Notes under the pieces: generated by a model
Seen by the model: the letters and a program-made list of their open reading frames with translations, nothing else
Told to the model about the DNA's origin: nothing
The model's database searches: none
Shown: positions 1-8,840 of the stretch, piece after piece
Layout of the letters: each line of letters opens with the position of its first letter
How positions within the stretch are numbered: the first letter of the stretch is position 1
NCBI RefSeq assembly: GCF_042682565.1
Contig: NZ_JBHUIC010000004.1
DNA length: 64,000 nt
From: Pistricoccus aurantiacus
Lineage (GTDB): Bacteria > Pseudomonadota > Gammaproteobacteria > Pseudomonadales > Halomonadaceae
Strand: one strand, 5' to 3'
Position numbers and translations under genes: made by a program

Positions 1-65
1 GCATCGGCCAGGCAAGTCCCGGTAACCAGTCCTACGTACCCTGTACCGAAAATGGTGATTTTCAT
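1..65 (-). CDS. ugd: UDP-glucose 6-dehydrogenase, N-terminal fragment
   Basis: Only the first 21 codons are inside the window; the gene runs off the left edge. The start ATG is at 65-63. The visible peptide begins MKITIFGTGYVGLVTGTCL, the Rossmann nucleotide-binding start (GxGYVGL) typical of UDP-glucose 6-dehydrogenases, which oxidise UDP-Glc to UDP-GlcA with NAD. This would feed the UDP-GlcA 4-epimerase (211-1209) and the UDP-GlcA decarboxylase (7641-8600), both on the same strand. Other members of the nucleotide-sugar dehydrogenase family (for example GDP-mannose dehydrogenase) start similarly, so substrate is inferred from context. Confidence 0.75.
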   Translation of the reverse strand, partial: MKITIFGTGYVGLVTGTCLAD

Positions 66-94
66 TCCTTTACTGCCCCCGAGATTCAAACGAT

Positions 95-144
95 TTTGAT
101 ATAGCGCTTGCAACGTAGTTTAACGATCTCGTTGCTATATCAAA
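95..144. repeat. 11-bp inverted repeat upstream of ugd
   Basis: TTTGATATAGC at 95-105 and its exact reverse complement GCTATATCAAA at 134-144 are separated by 28 bases. The repeat lies in the 145-base gap between the start of ugd (position 65, minus strand) and the end of the epimerase gene (211). It could be an operator or a transcript hairpin in the ugd leader. There is no adjacent T-run, so it is not an obvious terminator. Confidence 0.45.
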
Positions 145-210
145 TAGTGACTATGGGTGAACCTGTCTGGTCCCATCCACGACTAAAAAAATGGTTACAC
201 GGCGCAATAG

Positions 211-1209
211 TCATACAGAGTAATAGTCGCGATACCAGTCCACGAAACGCCGAACGCCTTCTTTAACCTTTATTGTGGGCTGATAGCCGGTCACCTCATA
301 AAGCGCCTGGGTATCCGCCCAGGTGCGCGGCACGTCCCCGGGCTGCATGGGAAGGTAGTTGCAGTTCGCTTCGCGCCCGGTCGCTGCCTCCACCGCATGC
401 ACGAAATCCATCAGCCCCACCGGGCTACCGTGGCCGATATTGTAAAGCGCATAGGGCGCAGTAGCGGCGGCGGGTTCTGCCGTGTCGGACTCGGGAGCCG
501 CTGGAATCACCTCGAGGATACGTACCACGCCTTCGACGATATCGTCGATATAGGTGAAATCCCGGGACATGTCACCGTGGTTGTAAACGTCCAGCGGTTT
601 GCCTTCGAGAATCGTCCGGGTGAACTTGAACATCGCCATGTCCGGGCGTCCCCAGGGGCCGTACACCGTAAAGAATCGCAGCCCGGTAGTCGGTATGCGA
701 TAAAGGTGCGCGTAGGTATGCGCCATCAGTTCATTGGCTTTCTTGGTGGCCGCATACAGGCTGATCGGCTGATCCACGTTGTCGCTGGTGGCGAACGGCA
801 CCTTGTCGTTCATGCCGTAGACGGAGCTCGAGGAGGCGTACACCAGATGCTCGACCCGTTGATGGCGACAGCCTTCCAGCACGTTGAGGAAGCCCAGCAG
901 ATTGGCGTTCGCGTAGACGTGAGGATTTTCCAGGGAATAGCGCACCCCGGCCTGGGCCGCCAGATGAATCACCCTATCGAAGGGCCGCTTTGCAAAAAGC
1001 GCTTCCATGCCCTCGCGATCCGCCAGATCGAGCTTGATGAAGGTGATATTCTTGCACGGCGCCAGGTCATCCAGACGCGCCTGCTTGAGCGCCACATCGT
1101 AATAGTCATTGAGATTGTCGATGCCGACGATCTCATGACCCTGGCCGGACAGACGCTTGGCCACCGCATGGCCGATAAACCCCGCCATGCCGGTAATGAG
1201 AAGCTTCAT
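211..1209 (-). CDS. UDP-glucuronate 4-epimerase (SDR family)
   Basis: A 332-residue extended short-chain dehydrogenase. The NAD-binding GMAGFIG motif is at residues 7-13, the SSSS/YAATK active-site region lies near residues 125-155 (catalytic Ser, Tyr and Lys), and RFFTVYGPWGRPDMA is a signature shared with the UDP-glucuronate 4-epimerase (Cap1J/LspL) subgroup. The expected reaction is interconversion of UDP-GlcA and UDP-GalA, giving galacturonate for the polysaccharide. It lies directly downstream of the O-antigen ligase-like gene on the same strand (19 bases apart) and upstream of ugd, which would make its substrate. Length is normal for the family. Precise substrate is inferred from motif resemblance and neighbours. 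Confidence 0.82.
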   Translation of the reverse strand: MKLLITGMAGFIGHAVAKRLSGQGHEIVGIDNLNDYYDVALKQARLDDLAPCKNITFIKLDLADREGMEALFAKRPFDRVIHLAAQAGVRYSLENPHVYANANLLGFLNVLEGCRHQRVEHLVYASSSSVYGMNDKVPFATSDNVDQPISLYAATKKANELMAHTYAHLYRIPTTGLRFFTVYGPWGRPDMAMFKFTRTILEGKPLDVYNHGDMSRDFTYIDDIVEGVVRILEVIPAAPESDTAEPAAATAPYALYNIGHGSPVGLMDFVHAVEAATGREANCNYLPMQPGDVPRTWADTQALYEVTGYQPTIKVKEGVRRFVDWYRDYYSV

Positions 1210-1228
1210 TATTTTCCTTCCAGGCTGT

Positions 1229-2554
1229 TCATTGAATGGAGTTGTTTTCCGGGTAGGGTCGCTTGAGCAAGGACCAGCAGGCCACGATCAGCGCCAGATA
1301 GCCGCTGTAGGTACGCACATCGCGAAACATGCTCTGGCTCAAGCCAAAGCCCAGAAACATCAGCACCACCAGCACCCCGGCCAGAGCGAGCGCCTTGCGC
1401 TGCGGCGTCGCATCCCTGAGATGACGTGCGAAAAGCATCAGCGGCACCGCATAGAAGGCCGCCAGCAGTACCACGCCGACCAGACCGCGCCGGGCAGCGG
1501 TATCCAGCCATTCGTTATGCAGCTGATAGCCCAGAAACTGATCTTGCACATTGGCATCCATGAGGCCGTTGTCGATCAAGCGATCCAGCACCGGGCGCAT
1601 GGCGCCCTCTCCCCAGCCAAACAGCGGTTTTTCCAGAAACAGCCGAATCGCGTTCTGCCACATGTCGATACGCGCGCCGATCGAGGTCTTCACCACGCCC
1701 TCATTGAAAAAGCGCTCCAGGTTGCTGTAAAGCTCCCACAAGCGAGGATAGGCGAAACTCAGCGCCCAGCCGATCACCAGCACGCTCAACAGTATCAGGC
1801 TCCAGCGCTGCCAGGCTGCCAGAGTTTGCCAGCCCCGCTGCAGCAGTGACCGATACATCCAGCCGATCAGCGCAAGCGCCACCGGCAAGGTAATCCAGCC
1901 GCCTCGAGTGCCGGATAACAGCGACGCCAAGAGTCCGCTACCCGTGGCCAGCAGCGAGAACACCACGTACCAGCGCGGCGGCTCGGCGTACTTGTGGCAA
2001 AGGCGCAGCGCGTTGACCAGGGCCAATACGCCAAGCAGCAAGGAAAGGTTGCCGAAGGGAATGGCGTTGATATCGTTATCCGCCCGGTTTAAGCCGTTGA
2101 TCCAGCGCTCGTCGAAGGCGATGGTGCCCGCTCCCAGAGCGCCGAGAATCACTCCGCCCCACAGCCATTTCGCCCGCATGGGTCGCGCCCGCCAGGCAAT
2201 CAGGATCATCCCTGCGGCGAATGGCCACCAAGGCAGCGAAGGCGTGGTCTGATGGCCGATCGGCACGCCGCTGCGCCAGGCATCGAGAACCTGATTGAGC
2301 CCCACCAGTGCCAGCATGATCAGCCAGGCGGCGTCTTCACGATCCAGAGGAAGCCGACGAACGGCCGGCAGCATGGCAAAAAGCGCCAGAACCAGAGCGG
2401 CAACGGCCCAGACGCCATAGCCCAACGGCAGCGTGACCAGACTTGCCAAGAACGCGAACAGCACCGCACCTTGCCAGGGAGCAAGCGATGCCATGGGGCT
2501 TGAACGCATAAGGGTGACATTCCTCGACGGTCGATAGGCGCTTGAGGCGGTCAT
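1229..2554 (-). CDS. O-antigen ligase/polymerase-like membrane protein (WaaL/Wzy type)
   Basis: A 441-residue, very hydrophobic protein with many membrane segments along its length and a large hydrophilic loop near residues 290-350 (WGEGAMRPVLDR, then a QLHNEWLD stretch). The NEW/HNE motif in a late periplasmic loop is the usual mark of the O-antigen ligase/polymerase superfamily (Wzy_C). Such proteins join undecaprenyl-linked glycans to an acceptor or polymerise repeat units on the periplasmic side of the inner membrane. It ends 19 bases before the UDP-GlcA epimerase and starts 6 bases after cysQ. The ATG at 2509 has a better ribosome site (GAGGA about 11 bases upstream) than the ATG at 2554, so the true protein may be 15 residues shorter. 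Ligase versus polymerase cannot be told from sequence. Confidence 0.7.
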   Translation of the reverse strand: MTASSAYRPSRNVTLMRSSPMASLAPWQGAVLFAFLASLVTLPLGYGVWAVAALVLALFAMLPAVRRLPLDREDAAWLIMLALVGLNQVLDAWRSGVPIGHQTTPSLPWWPFAAGMILIAWRARPMRAKWLWGGVILGALGAGTIAFDERWINGLNRADNDINAIPFGNLSLLLGVLALVNALRLCHKYAEPPRWYVVFSLLATGSGLLASLLSGTRGGWITLPVALALIGWMYRSLLQRGWQTLAAWQRWSLILLSVLVIGWALSFAYPRLWELYSNLERFFNEGVVKTSIGARIDMWQNAIRLFLEKPLFGWGEGAMRPVLDRLIDNGLMDANVQDQFLGYQLHNEWLDTAARRGLVGVVLLAAFYAVPLMLFARHLRDATPQRKALALAGVLVVLMFLGFGLSQSMFRDVRTYSGYLALIVACWSLLKRPYPENNSIQ

Positions 2555-2560
2555 CCTAGC

Positions 2561-3400
2561 TTACGTGAGCGCGGTGGCAAGCGCTTGTTGCCACCTGGGG
2601 TCTCGTTGAGTGCAGACGATAAAGAAAGGATTCAGAAGACTGTCTTGCTGATTGTAACGCAGCGGCTTCAGGGAATGTGCTTCCAGCACCTCGCCACCGG
2701 CAGCGACAACCACTGCCTGAGCAGCGGCGGAATCCCATTCGCTGGTGGGCGCCAGACGCGGATAGAGATCCGCGCTGCCTTCCGCCACCAGGCAGAATTT
2801 CAGCGAACTGCCCATGGAAATCCGCGAGTGGGCCGGCAGCGCGTCACAGAATGCCTTGAGCTTGGGCTGGCCGTGAGAACGGCTGCCGGCGACCCGCCAG
2901 GGCTTGTGATCCGGATCCGGCAGTTGACTCACCGTAATGCGTCTTTGCTTGTCGCCTTCGCATTTGAAAGCGCCCTCGCCCACCTGCCCCCACCAGGTAA
3001 TACCGCCCTCGCTCAGCGCCGGTGCATGGACGATGCCGAATACCGGCACGCCATCATCCACCAGGGCCACATTGAGCGTGAACTCATCGTTGCGCTTGAT
3101 GAATTCCTTGGTGCCATCCAGCGGGTCCACCAGCCAGTAGCGCTGCCACTCTCGACGTATCGCAAAGGCTACCGGTTCCGACTCCTCGGAGAGTACCGGC
3201 GTATCGGGAAACAGGGAGTTCAGCAGCGCCAGCAGCGCATGATGGGAAGCCATGTCCGCTTGCGTGAGCGGGCTCTGGTCGTCCTTGAGCTCGACATCGA
3301 ATCCCTGGCGATAGATCTCCATTACCCGATGCCCTGCAGCAATCACGCCATTCATGAGCCGTTTTCGCTGCTCGGGCGTCAGGTAATCATCCACCGCCAT
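2561..3400 (-). CDS. cysQ: 3'(2'),5'-bisphosphate nucleotidase CysQ
   Basis: A 279-residue member of the inositol monophosphatase superfamily. The metal-binding motif WLVDPLDGTKEF (DPxDGT) is at about residues 130-141, an upstream SEESE acid cluster near residue 97 supplies further metal ligands, and the C-terminal SEWDSAAAQAVVVAAGG motif is also present. CysQ hydrolyses 3'-phosphoadenosine 5'-phosphate to AMP and relieves inhibition during sulfate assimilation. It sits between a small membrane protein gene and the ligase-like gene on the same strand with 3-6 base spacing, so it is probably co-transcribed with them. A direct role in polysaccharide synthesis is not indicated; a link would exist only if the glycan were sulfated, and no sulfotransferase was seen. 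Confidence 0.88.
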   Translation of the reverse strand: MAVDDYLTPEQRKRLMNGVIAAGHRVMEIYRQGFDVELKDDQSPLTQADMASHHALLALLNSLFPDTPVLSEESEPVAFAIRREWQRYWLVDPLDGTKEFIKRNDEFTLNVALVDDGVPVFGIVHAPALSEGGITWWGQVGEGAFKCEGDKQRRITVSQLPDPDHKPWRVAGSRSHGQPKLKAFCDALPAHSRISMGSSLKFCLVAEGSADLYPRLAPTSEWDSAAAQAVVVAAGGEVLEAHSLKPLRYNQQDSLLNPFFIVCTQRDPRWQQALATALT

Positions 3401-3403
3401 CCC

Positions 3404-3751
3404 TCAAGGTTCATGATCCACAAGCTTGATATCGCGCAGAGAAACACCGTGCTGCCAGGCCAGCCGGATCACCTCGGCGCGGCTTTCCTCCACGGCAAGG
3501 CGATGAATGACCAGACGCCGCGGCAGAAACAACAGTTCGACAATACCCCAGGCTGCGAGGAAGGCGGGCAACATCCACCACCACTGCCAATCCTCATTGA
3601 ATACCTTGGATAGCATAAACAGCCCCGGGGACAGCAGCAAGCCAAGCCAGGCTTGGTGAAGTCCGAGAAACCGGTTGGCCTGAAGCATCTGCAGCTTGAA
3701 TCTCTTGGGGGACCTGGCAACGGGAAGGTCTGTAAATGCCATAGTGTTCAT
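3404..3751 (-). CDS. small membrane protein of unknown function
   Basis: About 115 residues with two hydrophobic, Trp-rich membrane segments (around LGLLLSPGLFML and WWWMLPAFLAAWGIVELLF), then a basic and acidic cytosolic tail ending VSLRDIKLVDHEP. I do not recognise the family. The start at 3751 is chosen because GGAAT lies about 8-12 bases upstream; a start at 3781 would add 10 residues with no better ribosome site. It stops 3 bases before the cysQ start on the same strand, so it is likely translated with cysQ. Confidence 0.55.
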   Translation of the reverse strand: MNTMAFTDLPVARSPKRFKLQMLQANRFLGLHQAWLGLLLSPGLFMLSKVFNEDWQWWWMLPAFLAAWGIVELLFLPRRLVIHRLAVEESRAEVIRLAWQHGVSLRDIKLVDHEP

Positions 3752-4035
3752 CGTAAAATTCCAAACGACTTTGTATGGCATTCATCATACAACAAAAAAT
3801 AATTTTGCAAAATTTTGTAAAGCAAGGTAACAATGGGTTTATTCGGGCTATTGGCTGCATCAGCATCATCAAATTTGACCCAAACACATTGCTACCTACT
3901 AAAAATGGTGCACATCTTTCTTGTACGCTATAGAGATGTAGATATCGATCTTCTCATCCAGCGACCAGTGCATATTGGCGGATTCAGGCGGGCCACCGGG
4001 TTGTCACCCATAGGATCATGCAGGGGTTTTAGCCT

Positions 4036-5082
4036 TTACTTACTTTTAACTGTATTGAAATGCTCGATGTACCAAGGCATCGCCTCGCTTATGCCCTGCT
4101 TGACATTGTGGCTCGGGGTATAACCCAACAGCTTGGACGCCCTACTGATATCGGCCTGGGAGTGGCGTACATCACCTGGGCGGAAATCCCGATAGATCGG
4201 ATCACGAGCGTATTCAACGCCTTGCTCCGCCAAAGCGGTGCGCAGGTAATCGAACAACTGATTCAGAGACGTTCGCGCATTGACCGCTACGTTATATACC
4301 TGACCTCGAGCGTCGCCTTCTGCAAGCGCCGCTAATAGATTGGTCTGCACTGCATTGTCGATAAAACAGAAATCCCGGCTGGTTTCTCCATCGCCGTTGA
4401 TATATAGGGTTTCATCGGTGAGCATGGCTGCGGTCCACTTGGGAATCACCGCCGCGTAGGCGCCATCCGGGTCCTGGCGCGGCCCAAACACATTGAAGTA
4501 GCGCAGCCCCACGCTCTTGAAGTCATAGGCTCGGGCAAAGACATCCGCGTACAGCTCATTGACATACTTGGTCACCGCATAGGGCGAGAGCGGCTTGCCG
4601 ATGATGTGCTCTTCCTTGGGTAGCCCCGGATGATCGCCGTAGGTGGAGCTCGAGGCCGCATAGACAAAGCTCGTCACTCCGGCGTCCCGAGCCGCCGCCA
4701 GTATATTCAAATGGCCGGTACAGTTGGCCGCGTGGGTGGTCAAGGGATCTTCCAGGGAACGCGGCACCGATCCCAGCGCCGCCTGATGCAACACATGGAC
4801 TACCGGCTCGCCATCCGGCATCACCGCCTTGTGGCAATCCTCGAGTTGGCGAATATCACCTTCGATAAACTGAAAGCGTCGCCATTGTTCAGGGCTGACA
4901 CGATCGCATACTTCGTCCAGATTGCGCTGATAGCCGGTGGCGAAGTTATCCATCCCCACCACGGATTGATCCAGCTTCAGCAGCGTTTCCAGCAGGTTGG
5001 AGCCGATAAAGCCCGCGCAACCGGTGACCAGCCAACGGCGAGGCGAGGCGACGAGTCTTGACTTGCAATCAGCGAAACTCAT
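4036..5082 (-). CDS. wbpP: UDP-GlcNAc/GalNAc(A) C4-epimerase, WbpP/TviC type
   Basis: A 348-residue SDR epimerase. The N-terminal LVTGCAGFIGSNLLETLLKLDQ stretch (residues 19-40) and NFATGYQRNLDEV match the WbpP/TviC subgroup, which epimerises UDP-GlcNAc or UDP-GlcNAcA at C4. The SSSTYGD motif and YAVTKYVNELYA (Tyr and Lys of the catalytic triad) are intact. The WbpO/TviB dehydrogenase gene lies immediately upstream (5132) in the same direction, as in Pseudomonas aeruginosa O6 and Salmonella Vi antigen loci; together they should yield UDP-GalNAcA. Length is normal. The dehydrogenase/epimerase order of reaction cannot be read from sequence. Confidence 0.87.
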   Translation of the reverse strand: MSFADCKSRLVASPRRWLVTGCAGFIGSNLLETLLKLDQSVVGMDNFATGYQRNLDEVCDRVSPEQWRRFQFIEGDIRQLEDCHKAVMPDGEPVVHVLHQAALGSVPRSLEDPLTTHAANCTGHLNILAAARDAGVTSFVYAASSSTYGDHPGLPKEEHIIGKPLSPYAVTKYVNELYADVFARAYDFKSVGLRYFNVFGPRQDPDGAYAAVIPKWTAAMLTDETLYINGDGETSRDFCFIDNAVQTNLLAALAEGDARGQVYNVAVNARTSLNQLFDYLRTALAEQGVEYARDPIYRDFRPGDVRHSQADISRASKLLGYTPSHNVKQGISEAMPWYIEHFNTVKSK

Positions 5083-5131
5083 TACTGTTCCTTGAATAAA
5101 TAAAAAATGGTTTCATGAAGATCCCTGATCG

Positions 5132-6409
5132 CTACAGACGCAGATCGACCTGATCCTTGGGCAGCACATATTTCAGATCGTACAGCACATGCTCGGCCTT
5201 GCCCCAGCGGTGAATACGCTCGGCGCCCAGCTCATGAAACTCCCGATGCCCCACAGCAAGAATCATCCCGTCGTAAGCGCCTTCATGAGGCTCATGGACC
5301 AGTTGAACACCATACTCGCGCTCGGCTTCCTGGGGGTCGACCTGAGGATCGAACACCTCCACCTCCACACCGTAGTCCGCCAGCTCGCTCAGGATATCCA
5401 CCACGCGGGTGTTACGCAGATCCGGGCAGTTCTCCTTGAAGGTCAGTCCCATCACCAGTACGCGAGCGCCGTTGACATGAATGCGCCGCTTGACCATCTG
5501 CTTGATCAGTTGGCTGACGACATAGGCGCCCATGCCATCGTTGATACGCCGCCCGGCGAGAATGACTTCCGGGTGATAGCCCACCTGCTGGGCTCGGTAG
5601 GTCAGGTAATAAGGATCGACCCCGATACAGTGGCCACCCACCAGGCCAGGGCGAAACGGGAGGAAATTCCATTTGGTGCCCGCAGCTTCAAGCACTTCCT
5701 GGGTATCCAGCCCCAGGCGCCCGAAGATCACCGCCAGTTCGTTGATCAAGGCGATATTGAGATCACGCTGGGTATTCTCGATCACCTTGGCGGCCTCGGC
5801 CACGGCGATGGAGCTGGCCAGATGCGTGCCTGCGGTAATTACCCGGCGATACAGCGCATCGACGAACTTCGCAACTTCGGGCGTGGAGCCCGAGGTAACC
5901 TTCTTGATCGACGTGACCCGGTGCTCCTTGTCGCCGGGATTGATCCGCTCCGGACTATAGCCCGCAAAGAAATCCCGGTTGAACAGCAGGCCGGACACCC
6001 GCTCGATCACCGGGATACAGTCACCTTCCGTCGCCCCGGGATAGACGGTGGATTCATAAACCACCACGTCGCCCCTGCCGATCACTTGACCCAGGGTTTC
6101 ACTGGCTCTCAGCAGCGGCGTCAGATCCGGCTGTCGGCCGGCATCGATAGGTGTGGGCACGGTGACAATATAGACATTGCACTCGCGCAGCGCCTCGAGG
6201 GAATCGGTGAACGTCAACTGCCTGGCCTCCGCCAGCAGTTCCGGCTCCACCTCGAGGGTATTATCGACCCCATCACGTAACGCCTGGATACGCTGGGCAT
6301 CGATATCAAACCCCAGAGTCGGCAACACCTTGCCGAATTCTACCGCCAAGGGTAGCCCCACATAGCCCAGGCCAATGACGCCCAGGCGAACGTCTTCCAT
6401 ACGGCGCAT
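5132..6409 (-). CDS. wbpO: UDP-N-acetylglucosamine 6-dehydrogenase, WbpO/TviB type
   Basis: About 425 residues. The N-terminal VIGLGYVGLPLAVEFGK motif binds NAD, and the C-terminal half carries VGGHCIGVDPYYLTYRAQ with the catalytic Cys of the UDP-sugar dehydrogenase family, followed by VLVMGLTFKENCPDLRNT. These are the hallmarks of the TviB/WbpO branch that oxidises UDP-GlcNAc or UDP-GalNAc to the uronic acid. The ATG at 6409 is preferred because AAGGGGA sits 9-12 bases upstream; a TTG at 6430 is possible. It lies 49 bases upstream of wbpP. Product feeds the amidotransferase-like gene at 9942-11948 if the O6-antigen parallel holds. Confidence 0.88.
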   Translation of the reverse strand: MRRMEDVRLGVIGLGYVGLPLAVEFGKVLPTLGFDIDAQRIQALRDGVDNTLEVEPELLAEARQLTFTDSLEALRECNVYIVTVPTPIDAGRQPDLTPLLRASETLGQVIGRGDVVVYESTVYPGATEGDCIPVIERVSGLLFNRDFFAGYSPERINPGDKEHRVTSIKKVTSGSTPEVAKFVDALYRRVITAGTHLASSIAVAEAAKVIENTQRDLNIALINELAVIFGRLGLDTQEVLEAAGTKWNFLPFRPGLVGGHCIGVDPYYLTYRAQQVGYHPEVILAGRRINDGMGAYVVSQLIKQMVKRRIHVNGARVLVMGLTFKENCPDLRNTRVVDILSELADYGVEVEVFDPQVDPQEAEREYGVQLVHEPHEGAYDGMILAVGHREFHELGAERIHRWGKAEHVLYDLKYVLPKDQVDLRL

Positions 6410-6468
6410 AAATGGATGTCCCCTTTTCAATACAATGTCAATGAATGGCCAGTCGATTGTTTTGCTAG

Positions 6469-7614
6469 CTAGCGGATCGCCTGGCGGGTAGGCGATTGTT
6501 GTTGCAACACCTCTTCCAGACAGGCCATGGCTGCCTCGATCACGATGCGCTCATCGAATTCTGCCTCGATACGCTGCCTTGCGGCCAGGCCGGCCTGTTC
6601 CAGCGCATCGAAAGGCATCGTCAGGCATTCGCGCATGCGAGCGGCGAGGGCATCCGCGCTTTTCACTTCGCACAACCAGCCGGTTTCATTCGCCACCACC
6701 GCATGGCGACAACCGGGCACGTCCGAGACGATGGCCGGACGGCCCATGGATGCCGCCTCCAGTACGGTACGCGGCATGCCCTCTCGGTAAGAAGGCAAAA
6801 CCAGCATATGGCTCTGTCTCAGCCAGTCACGTACGTCTTCCTGCTCACCGAGATATTCAACCGCTCCCTGAGCCTGCCAGGCGTCGACCTCATCCTTACC
6901 GATCGCGGTGCGGTTGCTACTGCCGTAAGGGCCGATCAGCAAAAAACGTGCCTGCGGAAAATCCTTACGCACCTGCTGCGCTGCCTGGACGTATTCACGA
7001 ACGCCCTTGTCCCCCAAGAGCCGCGCAATCATCACGAACGTGAAGGGCTCAGGCTCGGGCAGCGACGAAAAGGCAAAGCGCTTCGTGTCCATGCCGGAAC
7101 CGGGCAACACCGTTGTCGGCGTGTTGCGCAGCAGGCCGTAATGCTGAAACAGATCGTGATCCTCCTGATTCTGGAAGAACACGCAGCGCGCCCCACGATT
7201 GGCGAAGCCATACAACGAGCGCACCCGGCGGAACAGCCAAGTATCGTGCAAAAAAGCCGTGCCCAGTCCGGAAACGTTATTGGCATAAGGAATACGCAAG
7301 ACACGACACGCCAACCCGGAATAGATATTGGCCTTGACGGTAAAATTGAATACGAACAGCGGCGAAAGCCGACGCAGCCTAGTCTGCAAACGACCAAGAC
7401 TTCTCCCCTCGCCCAATAGACGCGTGCTCTTGCCATCCAGTGTCAACGGCACATGCTCGATCCCCAACTCGCTCACCAGCCGATCCGAGTATTCATCGGC
7501 GGGAGCCAGGCCGACGACTCGATACCCAGCCTCGCGCAGGGCAAGAATGGTGCCGCGACGGAAGTTGTACAAATACCAGGACGTGTTGGAAACCAGGACG
7601 ACTGGATCAGGCAA
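6469..7614 (-). CDS. glycosyltransferase family 4 (PglA/WbpT-like)
   Basis: A 381-residue GT-B glycosyltransferase. The start (VVLVSNTSWYLYNFRRG) resembles the PglA-type N-acetylgalactosaminyltransferase group. The C-terminal half has the GT4 signature: FVMIARLLGDKGVREYVQAA, then LVLPSYREGMPRTVLEAASMG with the EX7E pair, and IVSDVPGCRHAV. It would act on the cytosolic face of the inner membrane, adding a sugar to the undecaprenyl-linked repeat unit. It lies between the UXS-type decarboxylase and wbpO in one same-strand run, so it is part of the polysaccharide operon. Donor sugar is not determinable from sequence; UDP-GalNAc(A) or a related HexNAc would suit the neighbours. Confidence 0.82.
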   Translation of the reverse strand: MPDPVVLVSNTSWYLYNFRRGTILALREAGYRVVGLAPADEYSDRLVSELGIEHVPLTLDGKSTRLLGEGRSLGRLQTRLRRLSPLFVFNFTVKANIYSGLACRVLRIPYANNVSGLGTAFLHDTWLFRRVRSLYGFANRGARCVFFQNQEDHDLFQHYGLLRNTPTTVLPGSGMDTKRFAFSSLPEPEPFTFVMIARLLGDKGVREYVQAAQQVRKDFPQARFLLIGPYGSSNRTAIGKDEVDAWQAQGAVEYLGEQEDVRDWLRQSHMLVLPSYREGMPRTVLEAASMGRPAIVSDVPGCRHAVVANETGWLCEVKSADALAARMRECLTMPFDALEQAGLAARQRIEAEFDERIVIEAAMACLEEVLQQQSPTRQAIR

Positions 7615-7640
7615 GGCGCTTTTCCTTTGACAGTATTTTT

Positions 7641-8600
7641 CTATGAACCACTTAAAGACTCAGGATTTGCCAAGTATTTCTTAAAATATTCAATGGTCTT
7701 ATTTAGCCCGGCATCTAGCGCTATTGCAGGCTCCCATGCTAATTTTTCCATGGCAAGGGTAATATCAGGCCGACGTTGCTTCGGATCATCCATCGGCAAC
7801 GGCTCGAACGTTATCCCGCTATTACTACCAGCAATTGCAACTACCTTTTCCGCCAGTTCGCGCATTGTAAACTCACCACAACTTCCCAAATTCACGGGCC
7901 CAGTAAGGTTTTCTGTATTCATTAAACGAACCAACCCTTCAATCAGATCGTCTACATAACAAAAGCTGCGTGTCTGGCTGCCATCTCCATAAAGGGTAAT
8001 ATCTTTTTCTTGTAGGGCTTGAACAACAAAATTACTCACGACTCTCCCATCGCAAACGTTCATTCGAGGACCGTAAGTATTAAAAATGCGCGCCACCCTT
8101 ATATCAACTTTATGTTGCCTATAGTAATCAAAAAATAAGGTTTCTGCGCATCGTTTTCCTTCATCATAGCAACTTCTTATCCCTATAGGATTAACTTTCC
8201 CCCAGTAACTTTCAGGTTGTGGATGAAGTTCGGGGTCACCATAAACCTCACTAGTCGAAGCCTGTAAGATTCTGGCTTTTGTACGTTTTGCAAGCCCTAA
8301 CATATTTATAGCACCATGCACACTTGTCTTAGTAGTTTGCACGGGATCAAATTGATAGTGTATAGGACTGGCTGGGCAAGCCAGATTATAAATTTGATCG
8401 ACTTCTATATAAAGGGGAAAAGTCACATCATGGCGTAAAACTTCAAAGAAAGGGTTACCCATCAAATGCGCAATATTTTCCTTACTGCCAGTGAAAAAAT
8501 TATCCACACATATGACGTCGTCACCTTCACTTAGCAGCCGTTCGCACAAGTGAGACCCCAAGAAACCAGCTCCACCTGTAACCAATACCTTCTTTTTCAT
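7641..8600 (-). CDS. UDP-glucuronate decarboxylase (UDP-xylose synthase, UXS type)
   Basis: About 319 residues. The start (KVLVTGGAGFLGSHLCERLL) and the run CVDNFFTGSKENI, LRHDVTFPLY, IYNLACPASPIHYQ are diagnostic of UDP-xylose synthases. STSEVYGDP and the YDEGKR motif carry the active-site Thr/Ser, Tyr and Lys. The enzyme converts UDP-GlcA to UDP-xylose with bound NAD. The ATG at 8600 gives the canonical start; an in-frame ATG at 8627 would add nine residues. The gene is noticeably richer in A+T than the flanking wbpO/wbpP genes, which suggests separate acquisition. Xylose in the repeat unit is predicted. Confidence 0.9.
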   Translation of the reverse strand: MKKKVLVTGGAGFLGSHLCERLLSEGDDVICVDNFFTGSKENIAHLMGNPFFEVLRHDVTFPLYIEVDQIYNLACPASPIHYQFDPVQTTKTSVHGAINMLGLAKRTKARILQASTSEVYGDPELHPQPESYWGKVNPIGIRSCYDEGKRCAETLFFDYYRQHKVDIRVARIFNTYGPRMNVCDGRVVSNFVVQALQEKDITLYGDGSQTRSFCYVDDLIEGLVRLMNTENLTGPVNLGSCGEFTMRELAEKVVAIAGSNSGITFEPLPMDDPKQRRPDITLAMEKLAWEPAIALDAGLNKTIEYFKKYLANPESLSGS

Positions 8601-8840
8601 AACTTGCTCACGAGTTTTATTTGTCAAAGGAGTCCCATGCAGGCTCCAAGGTTCTTGTATAATATGCTGACATCACTACCTTTCCAGCTTCATGCAGCTT
8701 TTGTCAATATAGACGTCCACTGAAATGGGTCAACTTTAGATTCAGTTGGTGACAGGAAATACCATGAAAATGAGCTAACTCGGACTCGGCTGTGCAGACT
8801 TATAAGGTACTTATTACTTTTTTATCGATCTACTACAATG

